64,000 nucleotides of DNA, taken from contig CM034142.1 of assembly GCA_019914995.1 (NCBI GenBank), positions 6,447,513-6,511,512 of the forward strand, in the 5' to 3' direction. This DNA comes from Acanthochlamys bracteata (taxonomy: Eukaryota > Streptophyta > Magnoliopsida > Pandanales > Velloziaceae). Below, piece by piece: positions 11,115 to 23,225 of this stretch. Made by a program: the position numbers and the translations under genes. How positions within the stretch are numbered: position 1 is the first letter of the stretch; each line of letters opens with the position of its first letter. The notes beneath the pieces were generated by a model. That model had not been told where the DNA came from. It did not search any database and saw only the letters and a program-made list of their open reading frames with translations.

Positions 11115-12774
11115 CTCTGATATTTTCTTTAAGATCTAAGCTTGTAATAATGCGCGATCCACACCCAAACAGCAGAAATATATCTGAAAAAGATTCAATT
11201 TTTATGACAAAAAAACTTCAAGCTGTCTCTTTGTTTGTAACGCCAGGAACAAGAAACGTTGGTTGTTACTTTCAGCGGGACGATTAAACTTAAAAGATTA
11301 TTACAAATCGTGTCATGGTAGGTTAAGTATCAATGTGTTAATCTACAAGTTGATAAGTTTCGTGTTTAGATATTGTTTTATTCTAATTTTTTATATTATA
11401 TTTTTTAATATAAATAAAATACCTTTTATATAATTTATTTAAAATTTTGACAATACAAAATTATATATTATGAATTTATTAATATTTATTTTTTTAATAT
11501 AAAAATATTTCTAAATCTGTTTTTCTAAAAAGAAATTTCAGATAATTTTAGATAAATTTGTGTTTGAAAAACTTTTTTGAATAAATTTTTATATTTAAAC
11601 CATTATTAGAATTTTATATGTGATCGATATATAGTGCACATAATGCTGCGCCAATCTTACATAGACTTTAAAATACAATTAATATCTCCCTCAAACTAAT
11701 GATAAGTTAAGGGCGAAATTGGGGAAAACGTCTTTCAGCTTATTAGTACAAATCACATGTAGATTTAAATATATAAAAACGGCTCACAGACGAAATGATA
11801 AATTAATCTTAATATATTTAGTTTGTCCATAAACAATTAAATTACTTGCAATATAAAAAACACACGATGAATAAGTGTAGATTCTATAAATATAACACTC
11901 AAATTAGAAAGATTAAAATATAATTTTGCTGAAAAATAAAAATATTTTTTATTATTTTATGTAATTTTTGGCTCAAAAAAATATTATAAGTAATCCAAAA
12001 TCTTTTTTTTGAAATTGCTGATAAATGTGCTTTTAAATTATTGCAATTCTTACTGAATTATCTCAATTTCGTATTCACATATACTCTATGATGATGACTG
12101 CGCAAACGAAAGTGATCCTAAAACTTTGCTAAAAGTCTGCCCCTATATGGCCCGCTAATGAAGACACTCAAACCAAATTTTATGGCCGTATTTGAGTACA
12201 TAAGGTATGACCATGTGACATAGAGTTTTATAGTGTGTTTCAAATATTTGTAATTGAATTTTATGAAAATAAAAAATAAGAATTAGAGTTTTTTTAAAAA
12301 TAAAGTGAAAGTCGAATTCAGTATTTGTATTTCAATAAATTTTAGAAATGTGTTAAAAATTAAAAAATATAGTTGTATTGAAAAATATGTAAATAAAAAA
12401 ATTGAAACTGAAATTTTATATATGAAAGTAGAATTCTGAATTTTTTATATAATTAAAATATGTTGAAATTATAAGAATAATTTTGATAATAACAAAAAAT
12501 TAAGAACTATAATTTATATAAGACTAATAATTTGAAAACAAGTCTGCAGGATTAGACAAACAAAGATCATTTAATTTACAGCAGACAAGAATAGGCATTA
12601 TACAACTAACTGCTGTGCTATTATATACTGAACAGAGGACATCACACGGGACAGAGGATGCCATAGCCGCATCACATTCAGCTGCTCGATTGCCACGTTA
12701 TTTCTACTTCTGTTTCGGTCTTTGAAGTAACCCGTCTACGACTCCTCGCGTCCATACACGTTTCCAATTTTTTT

Positions 12775-12783
12775 CCACGTGGC
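12775..12783 (+). promoter_or_regulatory. G-box/ABRE-like site CCACGTGGC
   Basis: A CCACGTGGC match to the strong ABRE/G-box consensus, about 510 bp upstream of the hydrolase TATA box. Relevance is inferred from the motif only. Confidence 0.4.
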
Positions 12784-13223
12784 GAATTTGGAACCATCGT
12801 TTTGGAACTTTATGCGGGTTCCGCCAGCTTCGTGGTCCCAAACACTCGCATGCTGCGGTCACTTTTCTTTCTTGTTCGTTATCCTTAAGATCCACGATTT
12901 TTATCAGAACTAGTTGCCCGCACGGTGCGTTCGCCTGCACGAATCTTAGTGCGTTCCTTCCCGCCGCATAGGAGTCGTAAGTAGACTCCCAACTTCAAAT
13001 TACTTAGATTACCTCTTCATAGCAATGTAAAATTAAACTACTCTACTTTCGTGTCTAATTCTGAACCCCTTAATGAATAAGTAAAACTAAACACGTATGC
13101 TGTCTTACTTTAACATATTTTGCAACTGCGAAGCAGATAGTGGATTTTGACTGGTATACTCAATAACAACGTAATATTAAAATATACCAGCGTGTTAATA
13201 GGTTGTTCAACCATAGATAAGGA

Positions 13224-13233
13224 GACACGTGTT
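13224..13233 (+). promoter_or_regulatory. G-box-like site GACACGTGTT
   Basis: A CACGTG core about 60 bp upstream of the putative TATA box of the hydrolase gene, a usual position for a functional G-box. It is the second G-box in this promoter. Confidence 0.45.
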
Positions 13234-13284
13234 AGAACCAATTTATTTATTTAATGGCGCAGGAATGTACTACCGCCGCTCATG

Positions 13285-13294
13285 TTTATATATG
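13285..13294 (+). promoter_or_regulatory. Putative TATA box of hydrolase gene
   Basis: TTTATATATG lies in a comparatively GC-balanced stretch, so it stands out. It would place transcription start near 13318 and leave a leader of about 290 bp before the chosen ATG at 13609. Confidence 0.45.
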
Positions 13295-13608
13295 TGATTC
13301 GTTTCCCGAATGAGAACGCGGACCAAACATTTGGAAGCTGTATTTTTTTCTCTCAAATTTTAGGAATTCTCAAATCGATCAAAACAAATTTCACCCAAAA
13401 TTAAGTAAATTAACTGCATTTCTCCGAAAGTTACGGCAAATTCACACAATTTTCATTCGATTTTCACCATTTCTCTCAAAATTTTATGATTTGCGTAGGA
13501 AAGCGTGTCAATTTTGCTCCGCCGCCACCGCGATTGACGAAGAATCACCACCGACAATCAACGGCGTTGATTAAAAGTTTGATCTGGACGCAGAGTTCGT
13601 TACCGATC

Positions 13609-16600
13609 ATGGCGTCGGGGTCGCCATCGGCATCATTGAAGCCGTTGATTCTAACATCGGGAGCTAGCGGAAGACTGAGGGCTATGTTGTCTCTACGAGT
13701 TTTGCGGAGCTTGTTGATATTATTGAACGGGATTCTACTGTTGATTCTTCTACCATTTCGGAGAAGAACGCCATCGGAGAAAACTTCGTCTTCGTCGTCA
13801 CCCGTGGCGGTGAGGGTGCCTGCGGCAATGGTGCCGAGGAGAGTTAGAGAAGGGGAAGCTGCGGCGAGGAGGGCGATGGCGATTAAAAGAGTTGCGAAAG
13901 ATGATGTGGGAGATGGTAGTGTTAGGGAGTATGAATTGTTTGGGACTGCTCGTGGAGAGACGCTTTTCACGAGGTCGTGGACACCGGTGAATGAACAGCA
14001 CAAGTGAGTTTTTTTTTTTTTTTTTGGCTTGGGAAAATAACATTTATTTTACTGGTTTATATTGGTTCCATGAAGCAAAAATTGAGATTTTTCATCGATT
14101 TTGGAAAATTGGAAGCGAAAGTTTGGGGAAATAAAAGGTGGATTTTTTTTATGAGATCTTGAGGAAAATTTTTTTGTCCCCCCTAAACTAAAATGGATTT
14201 TTTTTTTCCCCTGAAAGAAAGCATATATATTTTCTTAATGAGTTATTGGTTTGACATGACGGCCAAACAAAAGTTTTACAGAATTCGTAAGAAAAATATT
14301 TTTAATGGACATTTGTGTTGAATTCTTTTGGAATCCCTGTAATAGTTCGAACTTTCTAGTCGAATCTTGAGAAAGAAGATGCATCCTAGGGCTTTTGTTA
14401 GCATTGGTTTAGTTAACATTCATTTGTTAGCATACATTTGTTTTGATTTCTTAGGATTTCTAGTGGATTTGTTGGCAAATTGTTTCACGGTACCGACGTA
14501 AAGCCTGTTGAATGTTTCTAGTCAGGAATTCGTTATGAATTTTGGGAAAACCTTTTTTACACTTGAAAGAAGTTAAGTCTTAAAGGTTAAGAAAAAGAAG
14601 GTTCTTTTTAGGGAATCTATAACTTATAAAAATAAACATAGGAAGTGCGTTCTAGTTTTTTCTAATGAATAACTTGACATGGATTCTGTGGTCATTATTA
14701 TCTTTTTCGTGCTGTGGCTTTTAACTTAATCTGAAACGTAAAAGGAAGGTATTCTTTTTTAAGAATTAAGAATTTTCTTGTACGGCTGTTAAATTTAAAT
14801 CTGATATGTAGAAGGAAAGTATTATTTTGTAGAATTAAGAATTTTGTTGTACGGCTGTTAGTGTTTGTAATTTTTTTTACGTGCCTTTTTATTGTCGGAG
14901 AGTTTTTGCTTTCATAGGTCAAGAGTCTCCATCTTTGTTCTAGCATTAATGATTTCGGAGGACCATTGATTTTGATGCTGCAACTGGTCAACTTTGCATC
15001 AGAGTAGTTATAGTTATTGTTGGTCCCTTGATTTGTTTGGTTTTATTTCAAAGATTATTATCCTAATGGGTGCTATTGAATATTTTTGTGGTGTCTTATA
15101 CAACAGTTATCTAATATAGTGATACTTCATTTCATTTCTACTAAAAATGATTTGCCTCATGTAGCCAGATCAATTCGGGCATCATCTAGTTAACATGTGT
15201 ATAGGGGCAGTAGAGATTTGGCCTTGATAGTTATTCTAGATAAGATCATGTGATGACAATCTCCTAGTTTATGTTATGTTTATCCTAGTTAGATCTACCC
15301 ATTCAGTTTCTTACAGGTGTTTCTTGTCCCACTGGGCCTGTATCTCTTCACATGGTTATCGTTTTATTACTATCTTTATTTTGTCCTTGTTGTCATCAGT
15401 GCTTGCATGCCAAGTGGCAATCTACTGTTTTGTAATAGACTTAGGATAAGTTCTTTTAGATTCTTCTAGAATATGGACAACTACAAGTATGCCTTAGGAA
15501 TTAAAGTTTGAGATTTACATGTGGTTTCTTCATCAAAGTGATACTAATTTGCGGAGTAGAATGACTAAAGAAGTTAAACTAGTCAGCATTAGTGTCATTA
15601 CCGCAACACTTTCTAAAGTAGAACTTCCATTATTCATTTTCTTTTGCAAAATTACAAATTTCCTAATTTGTGTGGTTCCTACACAGTGGACCTGCATATG
15701 TGTTTAAGATGTCAACATTACTTTGGTAGCCTGTAACATTTGGTCCTAGAACTGCATGATCATGTGATGTTGGGAAGTTGCTATGTTAATATCTTGCCAA
15801 TTTAAAATTTAAAATGGTCTTACGTCTGTGACTCTTTATCTCATGAACTTTGGATTTAAGATCCTGATACAGTATATTGGCATATCTGATACGCTCTATT
15901 GGCATATGGTAGTGGATAGCAACTCTACCTGGTCTTTAGATGTGCTGACCTCTGGTGTTTATTTCATACTGATGAATTATTGCCACATATTGTAATTTGG
16001 CATTTTGCCAATGTTTATTTGGTACATTTTTAGTGTGCAGAATGAGTGTGAACTTGTCTTTTGTTAAATCATTTGTGCTTCCATAGTTATATGCTACTTT
16101 GTCCTGACTGTTAATTTCTTTCTCACTTGCAGAGCATTAGTTGTGATTATACATGGGTTGAATGAACACAGGTAGTTTGAAGGTTATTTCAATTTTCTCA
16201 ATTAGGGGGAGACTTTATAATTGAGCTGGAAGATCTAAGCCAGCTATATTTTGTCTTTTCCAGTGGAAGATATGATTATTTCGCAAGACAGCTGAATGAT
16301 TGCGGATTCAAAGTGTATGCAATGGACTGGATTGGTAAGCTCTCTGAAATAGATGGTTGAGCTCACTTGATTTTTTGGACTAGTTATTCATGAGTATCTT
16401 CTCTGCACTCATATTAGCAGCTTGTTTGTCTTCATGAATCTGCTTCTACTTATTTTAAACTCTTGATTGTTTGTGTAAATCCAAATAGTTCAAGTACTAA
16501 CGGAGACCTGGTTTTGGAACTATGAAATTGACACTTGTTGCATTATACTAAATTTTTTATTCTTGTCGTAGTTCATTAGGTGTGGTCATGCATTAACGGA

Positions 16601-19099
16601 TAGTAGTTAAATGGTTAAAACAGGGATCTGCGGCCTAGTGAGAAGTTTGATCTGCATAGATCTGCAATCAGTTGGCATGCTTCTTTAATTGGTGGTCCTG
16701 TGTAGCTTAGTCAGATTTTGAGAAGGAGCATAGCTTTTCAGGAATTTCCTAAACAAACAATTTCAACGACCTCCTAAAAAAGGACGCGTGTAGAAATATT
16801 TGTGGGCCTATAACTGAGTACTTTTGGAATGTCACTTAGTACTGCATCAAATGGAGCAAGTTAGCGCATATCTTTGCTCTGAAAAGATATATACACCTTT
16901 GCTCTGAAAAGCTTGTTACACCGCAATGTTGTGCTTGAAATGTGTAGCATTATTCATGCAATGATGTTTATGCTGCAACAACTAAGTTCCATGCAAGGAA
17001 AATGGCATAAGGAATGGCACTAGATATTAGTTCGACTTGAGCTGTGATGGTTGTTCCCTGTTATGATCCTTTTGGTTTTTCCTTATCCTTAATAGTAATT
17101 GTTTTTTCTTTTCTTATTAGTTGTAGTTTGAGAAAGTCATGCTTTCAAAGTAACATAGAAAATCCAGCTGGGCTTGGTGTTTAGTTGCATTTATTTGTTA
17201 ATTTCAAGGAACTGCAATTCATCCTTTTCAGGTAACCAACCAAACCACCCACAACTTGGCTTGTCCAAACTGAATGGGACAAGTCAGTCAGGCCAAATAG
17301 TGTTTTGAGTAATTTTCTTTGATCTTTAAGACTCGGTTATGTCTGCATTTGTAGGTACATGACCCATCATAAATTCCCTTGTAAACCTGAGCAATGCCAC
17401 TGCTAGCCAATTAGCGAAGCGTCAGTGTCTTACGTCATTGAAAATGTATAAATCATTCAAGATTCTTGGATTTTTACATAAGATTACTTTGTGATTGAAA
17501 TGTTACTTCTTTTCTTGAAATCTGAATTGATTTACAAGTCTACTTGTTTAAAGGTCTAAATTTGAAGTTTTTAATGTTAGGCCATGGTGGAAGCGATGGG
17601 TTGCATGGTTACGTTCCTTCCCTTGATTATGCCGTTAGTGATTTGGTATGTTCACTTCCTATGATTCTGGTACTTGATTTATGTTTCTTCATACCAAAAT
17701 TAATGACAAATTTTTTCAATACTTGCAGAAAGCTTTTCTTCAGAAAGTGTTGGTCGAAAATCCTGGATTGCCGTGCTTTTGCTTTGGGCACTCCACTGGT
17801 GGAGCTATCATATTGAAGGTATCCAATCTATACTAGCCAAAGCTTGACATGTACCATTGTGTATGCAACTTTTTACACGGACACTTTCGTCTTAGTAATA
17901 TTATTAATTCTTACTGTAGTTTTTTATTCTTGTGCATATAAAATATTGAAGATGGTACTGGATCCAAAGGTTGCATCCTGGATAAGTGGTGTTGTATTGA
18001 CATCACCCGCCATTCGTGTTCAGCCATCTCATCCACTTGTAGCAGTAAGTACACGCTTATAAGCTCTTACTAATAAGATAGTATATTTGCTTTTTTGTGC
18101 TTAAATGACTGTTGTTCTTGAAAGCTAGATATACATATCAAATTTCATTGTTTCTTTGTAAACCTTACAACATTTCTTAACTGTCTATTTGAGTAACATA
18201 ATTAGAGTGATATGTTTATTTGACAAAATATTTGCATACTTTTGTAAAGTTGGAACCAGTGTTTAAGAGGTGGGATATATGTTTGTTTAAGGGGTTGTAT
18301 ATCTTGTGCATAGTAAAATTGTGAATGGTTATGGATGTGAACGCCTAAACTTGCAAAAGCCAAAAGCTGAAAGGAACTTGGTTCACCATGAAGTTGTGTC
18401 AATTTTGCAGCATTCAAAAAGTTTAGCATTAGAGATTGTGCATCTTTGTTTTATGGAATTTGAGTTAACAAGGAGATAAGCATTGCATATGGCAGGAACA
18501 TGAGTATCTGTATCAACCATACATATGACTTATTTTCTTGGTTATGTCCATCCTCTTGCTGATATTTTGCAGTATATTGTATGTAGTAGGGATTATTTTT
18601 TATTTTTTATTTTTTGTATTCAAGTACATTCTGTCGACGATCATATGTTTTGATTCTGACCAGTTGCTCCAACACTTGCCAGATATTTGCTCCTATAGTA
18701 TCTCTAATACTACCGAGATACCAATTCACTGGTGCAAACAGGGGACCACCAGTTTCTCGGGATCCTGAAGCCCTAAAAGCTAAATATTCAGACCCGCTTG
18801 TGTTCACAGGTTCAATAAGAGTCAGGACTGGGTACGAGATATTACGCATCACTTCATTCTTGCAGCAAAACCTCAAGAGAGTTAACGTTCCTTTCCTAGT
18901 TCTTCATGGAACAGATGATTCAGTAACTGACCCTGATGCATCTCAAAGGCTATACGACGAGGCCGCATCTAAAGAGAAGTGTATTAAACTGTATGACGGA
19001 CTACTGCATGATCTCCTCTTTGAACCAGAAAGAAATGAGATTGCGAATGACATAATTGATTGGTTGAGATCTAGACTCGAGGTTGTCTATCAAGCTTAA
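13609..19099 (+). CDS. Monoacylglycerol-lipase-like alpha/beta hydrolase, 7 exons, 389 aa
   Basis: Exons are 13609-14003, 16133-16171, 16264-16334, 17581-17645, 17729-17818, 17952-18044 and 18683-19099; all junctions are GT-AG and in phase. An in-frame ATG also exists at 13486, but its extra residues look like leader translation. Residues 31-50 are a hydrophobic, membrane-anchor-like segment followed by RRR. The hydrolase core follows: ALVVIIHGLNEHSGRYDYFA, then the nucleophile elbow FGHSTGG (Ser212), then HGTDDSVTDP (Asp330) and LYDGLLHDLLFEPE (His360), a complete Ser-Asp-His triad. VSRDPEALKAKYSDPLV is typical of plant MAGL proteins; the HDLLFEP motif resembles the HX4D acyltransferase motif reported for these enzymes. 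Likely substrates are monoacylglycerols or lysophospholipids. Caffeoyl-shikimate esterase, a related MAGL-family enzyme, is less likely because of the N-terminal extension. Confidence 0.9.
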
Positions 19100-22000
19100 G
19101 GTGAAGTCGGCTGTCAACAAAATTTCAGAGATACTGCGACAACCTGTGAGCTGGGATCCCATTGTTGCTCATCTTTTTATGAGCCTCTCCGCAACAGCAG
19201 TCAGTGCGACTCTGTACCTAAAGACTGAAAATAAGATGTTTTTTTGTCGAAACAGTTCAAATTATTCTGTCTCTCAAGCCGTGAGGCCTAAGGTAACCGG
19301 AACAAGATCGTCACCTGGGCTTATGCTGATTGAATGTTAATGGAGTTCGTTCTGCTGCCCTGATTTTTTATTGCTGGCAGCAGCAAAGCTTGCAATGTTC
19401 ATATTGTATTGCATTGTATCAACGCTATGTTAAGTATTTTTGTTTGAAATAAATTTACTCTTCGAGGACTCCGTAAGAAATTTTGGCTAGGTAAAGTCCG
19501 TCACTTGAAATGAATTTGTTTTTAAGTAATATTTGTGCTTGAGCTAAGTCGTTTGAGGTGTTTTTATATTGAAAACTATTTTATATTATATTATATTTAC
19601 AAATTTTTTATAATTAAAATATCAAATTTATTTTTTAAAATAGTATTTATTTTTGAAAATTTTGTTTGATAAGTACTTAAAATATGTATTTATGAGCTGT
19701 TTCAGAATACCTACCGCAAAAAGTTTTTTTAAAAAAAATATTTCAAAATTTTTTTAAAATAAACTTTATTTTTTTAATTTAAAATAAAAATAATAATAAT
19801 TAATAATTAAATTTGACGATATAAATTTTTTTTATATATTTGAACTTTTAAAAATATCTATAAATATTTTAAAAAATTTATTAAAAAATATCAAATAAAA
19901 ATTATAATAAAAAATGAAAGAAAAACTTTTCTAAACATGATCATTCAATGAACCTTCAAAGGAAATAATAATTAAAAGTAGGAACATTCACATACATGCA
20001 CAAGTGATCTTATACTTTATAAATTTCGGTTTGAATCATGAAGGATAACATTGATTAAAATTTATTAAATGAAGTAAAATTAGTAGTTAACCAACTTCTT
20101 TTATCTGGTATTTTAATGGATTATCTAGCTTTTCACGTGTACTATCTCCAACTTTTCTGGCATATTAAAATATTCACTGTTACGCTTTTAAAAAGCTTTC
20201 AAAAGTATTTATAAAATAAATTTATTTAAAATAAAAAATAAAAATAAATTTTATTATATTTTATTAAAAAAATAAAAAAATTAATTATAATGTCTTATAC
20301 TATTTAAAATTTATAAAATATTATAATAAATTTATTAGAAAATATGAAATAAAAATTTTTTGAAAAACTCTCAGATACTTTGCTAAAACATGACCTTAAA
20401 ATCTCATTTGTATTTACATAATATTTTTCTCCGCTTTTAAAGCTCTTTTGGGTGTAGCGATTTAGAAAATATATTTTTCAAAAGTAAATTTAATTTTTAA
20501 GTTTTATTATATAAAAAATAAATTTTTATATTTAATCGAAAGAATTTAGTTTTTGACATAGGAAAACTAAATTCTGGTGAAACTGATACATGCTCTTTTA
20601 AGAGCCCATTTGGCATTGCGTATAGTAAAAACAGTTTTTCTAAATTTTTTATTTTATTTAAAAATTTACAAAATATAAAAAAATTTTAAGTAGTGAGATT
20701 TATTATATATTTTTTTTTAAAGTAAAAAAAATAAAACATATTTGAAAAAAAATAAAAAAATTTTGTATTTTATAAGTACTTCTAAACGCAATGTTAAGTT
20801 GCATACATTTTTTTCCTTCAAAATTTCTTTTATTGTATTCTAAAGAAATCATTGACTGTTAAGTTTTGCAAATAGTTCATAAATAAGCCTATACTTCTAA
20901 TCTTATAGAAATTTCTCATTTTCTAGAAAAAAAATTAAATCTTGAATTGTTTTGAGTTAGAAATTTCTAGAAAAATCATATCTTCAATTTGTTTAAGTTG
21001 GGCAAAGAATGTTGATGGCAACCTTTTGACTTTGTGTTTTTCTTTTGTTAATTTAGCTTATCTCCTTGAAAGAACATTGAATTTGGTCCAAGTTCATTAA
21101 GTTGAAATCTTCAAGTAAAGAAACATGATTAGGCATTAATTTGTAAAAGTAATTAATTTTAATGTGTATTCTAATTAATAAAAGTTGAATTTTATGAAAT
21201 TATATTTGAATAAATTTAAACAGATAAAATGAATTCAAATTTAAAATTTAATTAAAAAATAAGTTTTATGTGATTGAAACTCATCTTATCTTTTTGGAAA
21301 AGATTCCTAGTACTTAAACAAAGTCTTGAGTCATCTAATCCAATTGAATATTCCTTTCAAAAAAGTTATGATTAGATTGTTTTACATAAAAATATTAATC
21401 TTGTATAATCAACCTTAAACATCTAATTTTTTTATTTTTTTTCTAATCCATCTTCATAGGATATTCATTATCATAGAAATGTATTGCATATTACTTTTAG
21501 ATTTTTTTCCTTAAACATTATCTTCCTAATATTATAATTAAATGAGATTCAGTTTATAGAAAAATATGTATATTTTTTCTGTTACGTATAATTTATTTAT
21601 ATTTTAAATTTAAAAAATATTTTTTACTAGACATGTCTTATAATTGAATCACTTTTTTGAAACCCTAAACAAAATATGAAGACTTTTGTCTATGGGAAAG
21701 CTTTTCTCTCTTAATTTTTTATTTTATATTTTTTAATAAAATTTTAAAATATTTTTAAAAATTATTTAAAAAATTTTAATAATACAGAAAAATTTTAATA
21801 AGCTCTAAACATCTACTAATGCATATCAGTGTGATATAAGCTTGAAAATCGAAATATTGAATCACATTAAAATAAAACAGCTACAACATATTTGCATGTT
21901 GATACTAATATTGTTTCAAAATAAACCAATCAAAGTTGAAGGTCTCAAATATATGCATGAGATTTAATTATTGTCAAAAATAAGTTATTAAAAATAATTT

Positions 22001-22464
22001 ATTAAATCCTAAGATTTTGTTTATTAAATCAAATATAAAATTTTATTTTTAAATTTATTTTTTTATTAAAAAAAGTGAGTTTTGTGTGAAGTAAAATATG
22101 ACATAAGTTTCATGTCTTTCCGATCCACCACCTCATCATCACACTTTCCAATCCACCGCCGCTTTTAGCATCTTAAACAATTCATTGTTATGAAAACTTA
22201 AAAAGAACATTCTGGGATGCAAAACATTCGGATTACTTTTTAAATAAAATTTTTTAACATGAATCTAATTTTTTATCTAAAATTTAAAATTTTTTATTTT
22301 TAAAAAATTTAAAATAAATTATATTTAATATTATAAAAGATTTATTTTAAAATATAATGTAAAAATATTTTTTGGGAAAAATAATCTTAAAAGGCTCTTG
22401 GTTTACTAGCTAACTCATCTCTTCACATTCATATCTTAACTTCATCTTTTGACTCCTTAAGTTC
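19100..22464. other. AT-rich intergenic region with repeat copies
   Basis: The first 300-400 bp are probably the hydrolase 3' UTR. Beyond that the DNA is AT-rich with several copies of the dispersed element (about 19690-19940, 20186-20395, 20607-20797 and 21695-21800). No coding exon was seen on either strand. Confidence 0.65.
20607..20797. repeat. AT-rich MITE-like element, short copy
   Basis: The ends read CCCATTTGGCATTGCGTATAG and, at the right, ACTTCTAAACGCAATGTTA; the right end in reverse complement is TAACATTGCGTTTAGAAGT, giving a clear inverted repeat around ATTGCG. The interior has the AAGTAGTGAGATTTATTA core. Confidence 0.6.
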
Positions 22465-23018
22465 TAGGGGCGTGGCAAATTTCGATACGATCCGAAAATT
22501 CAATTTGAAATTGATTCAAAAAAGTCAAATTTGGATCAAGTTTTAGTCGGATTCGAGTCGATTCGAAAATTACTCGAAAATTTTAAACGAGTTCGGATCG
22601 AGTTTGAATCGATCCGAAGTTAACCCATTTAATCCGTATAACTATTTATATATTATATATTATTTAATAATTAAAAAATAATAACAAAAAGTTGAATTTA
22701 ATCTGTATATATATATTTTTTAATTTAACTAATTTTTATTTAATTTATAAACTTTGTCAAAATTAATATTATTTAAAATATATCATAATTAATAATTTTT
22801 ATATATTGTTATTAAAAATTAATATTTATCATTTTTATTTTAATAATTTTAATTATTAAATAGGTCGACCCGAATTTGATCCGGTTATAAATAGATTGGA
22901 TTAAGGTTGACAATTTTGACCCATATAAATGAATAGGTCGGATTAAAATTGAACAACTTTAATCCGATTATTATCTAGATCGATTCGAAATCGATACAGG
23001 AAATTAATTTCTACCCTA
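22465..23018. mobile_element. hAT-like non-autonomous element, second copy
   Basis: It begins TAGGGGCGTGGCAAATTTCG and ends AATTTCTACCCTA, so the ends are imperfect inverted repeats. Internally it matches the copy at 3280-3788 almost throughout, for example TTATAAATAGATTGGATTA followed by GACAATTTTGACCCATATAA. No 8-bp duplication is evident at these ends. It stops only about 55 bp before the TATA box of the next gene. Confidence 0.7.
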
Positions 23019-23072
23019 AAAATATAAACATATTCCAAAACCTCCACGTCTCTCTTTTTGAGCATATGTTGC

Positions 23073-23082
23073 CTATATATAT
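23073..23082 (+). promoter_or_regulatory. TATA box of 5-phosphatase gene
   Basis: CTATATATAT is about 150 bp upstream of the start codon, in otherwise mixed sequence, and is followed by a C/T-rich leader. Transcription would start near 23105. Confidence 0.6.
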
Positions 23083-23225
23083 TAAACCCATTCCCAACTC
23101 TTTTCCATCATGCACTTCATCTACTTTCTTCACTCCTTCATAAAAAACCCACAAAAAAAAAAAAACCATCATCTCATAACACAATAACAAGCACAGCTTA
23201 AAGGCATATTTTTGTAGGCAAAGAC

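Larger units (their letters stand above)
11115..13608. other. Divergent intergenic region between annexin and hydrolase
   Basis: About 11.3-12.5 kb is AT-rich with no gene. From about 12.56 to 13.0 kb the sequence is clearly more GC-rich and holds a 78-codon minus-strand frame (12704-12940) that I could not identify; it may be chance, a decayed exon or a transcribed leader. From about 13.2 kb the promoter of the hydrolase follows, with G-boxes at 12775 and 13225 and a TATA box at 13285. Confidence 0.5.

Noticed and set aside
13545..14003. 152-codon minus-strand open frame with hydrophobic stretch
   Set aside because: It overlaps hydrolase exon 1 on the opposite strand; the plus-strand frame joins six further exons with a full catalytic triad.
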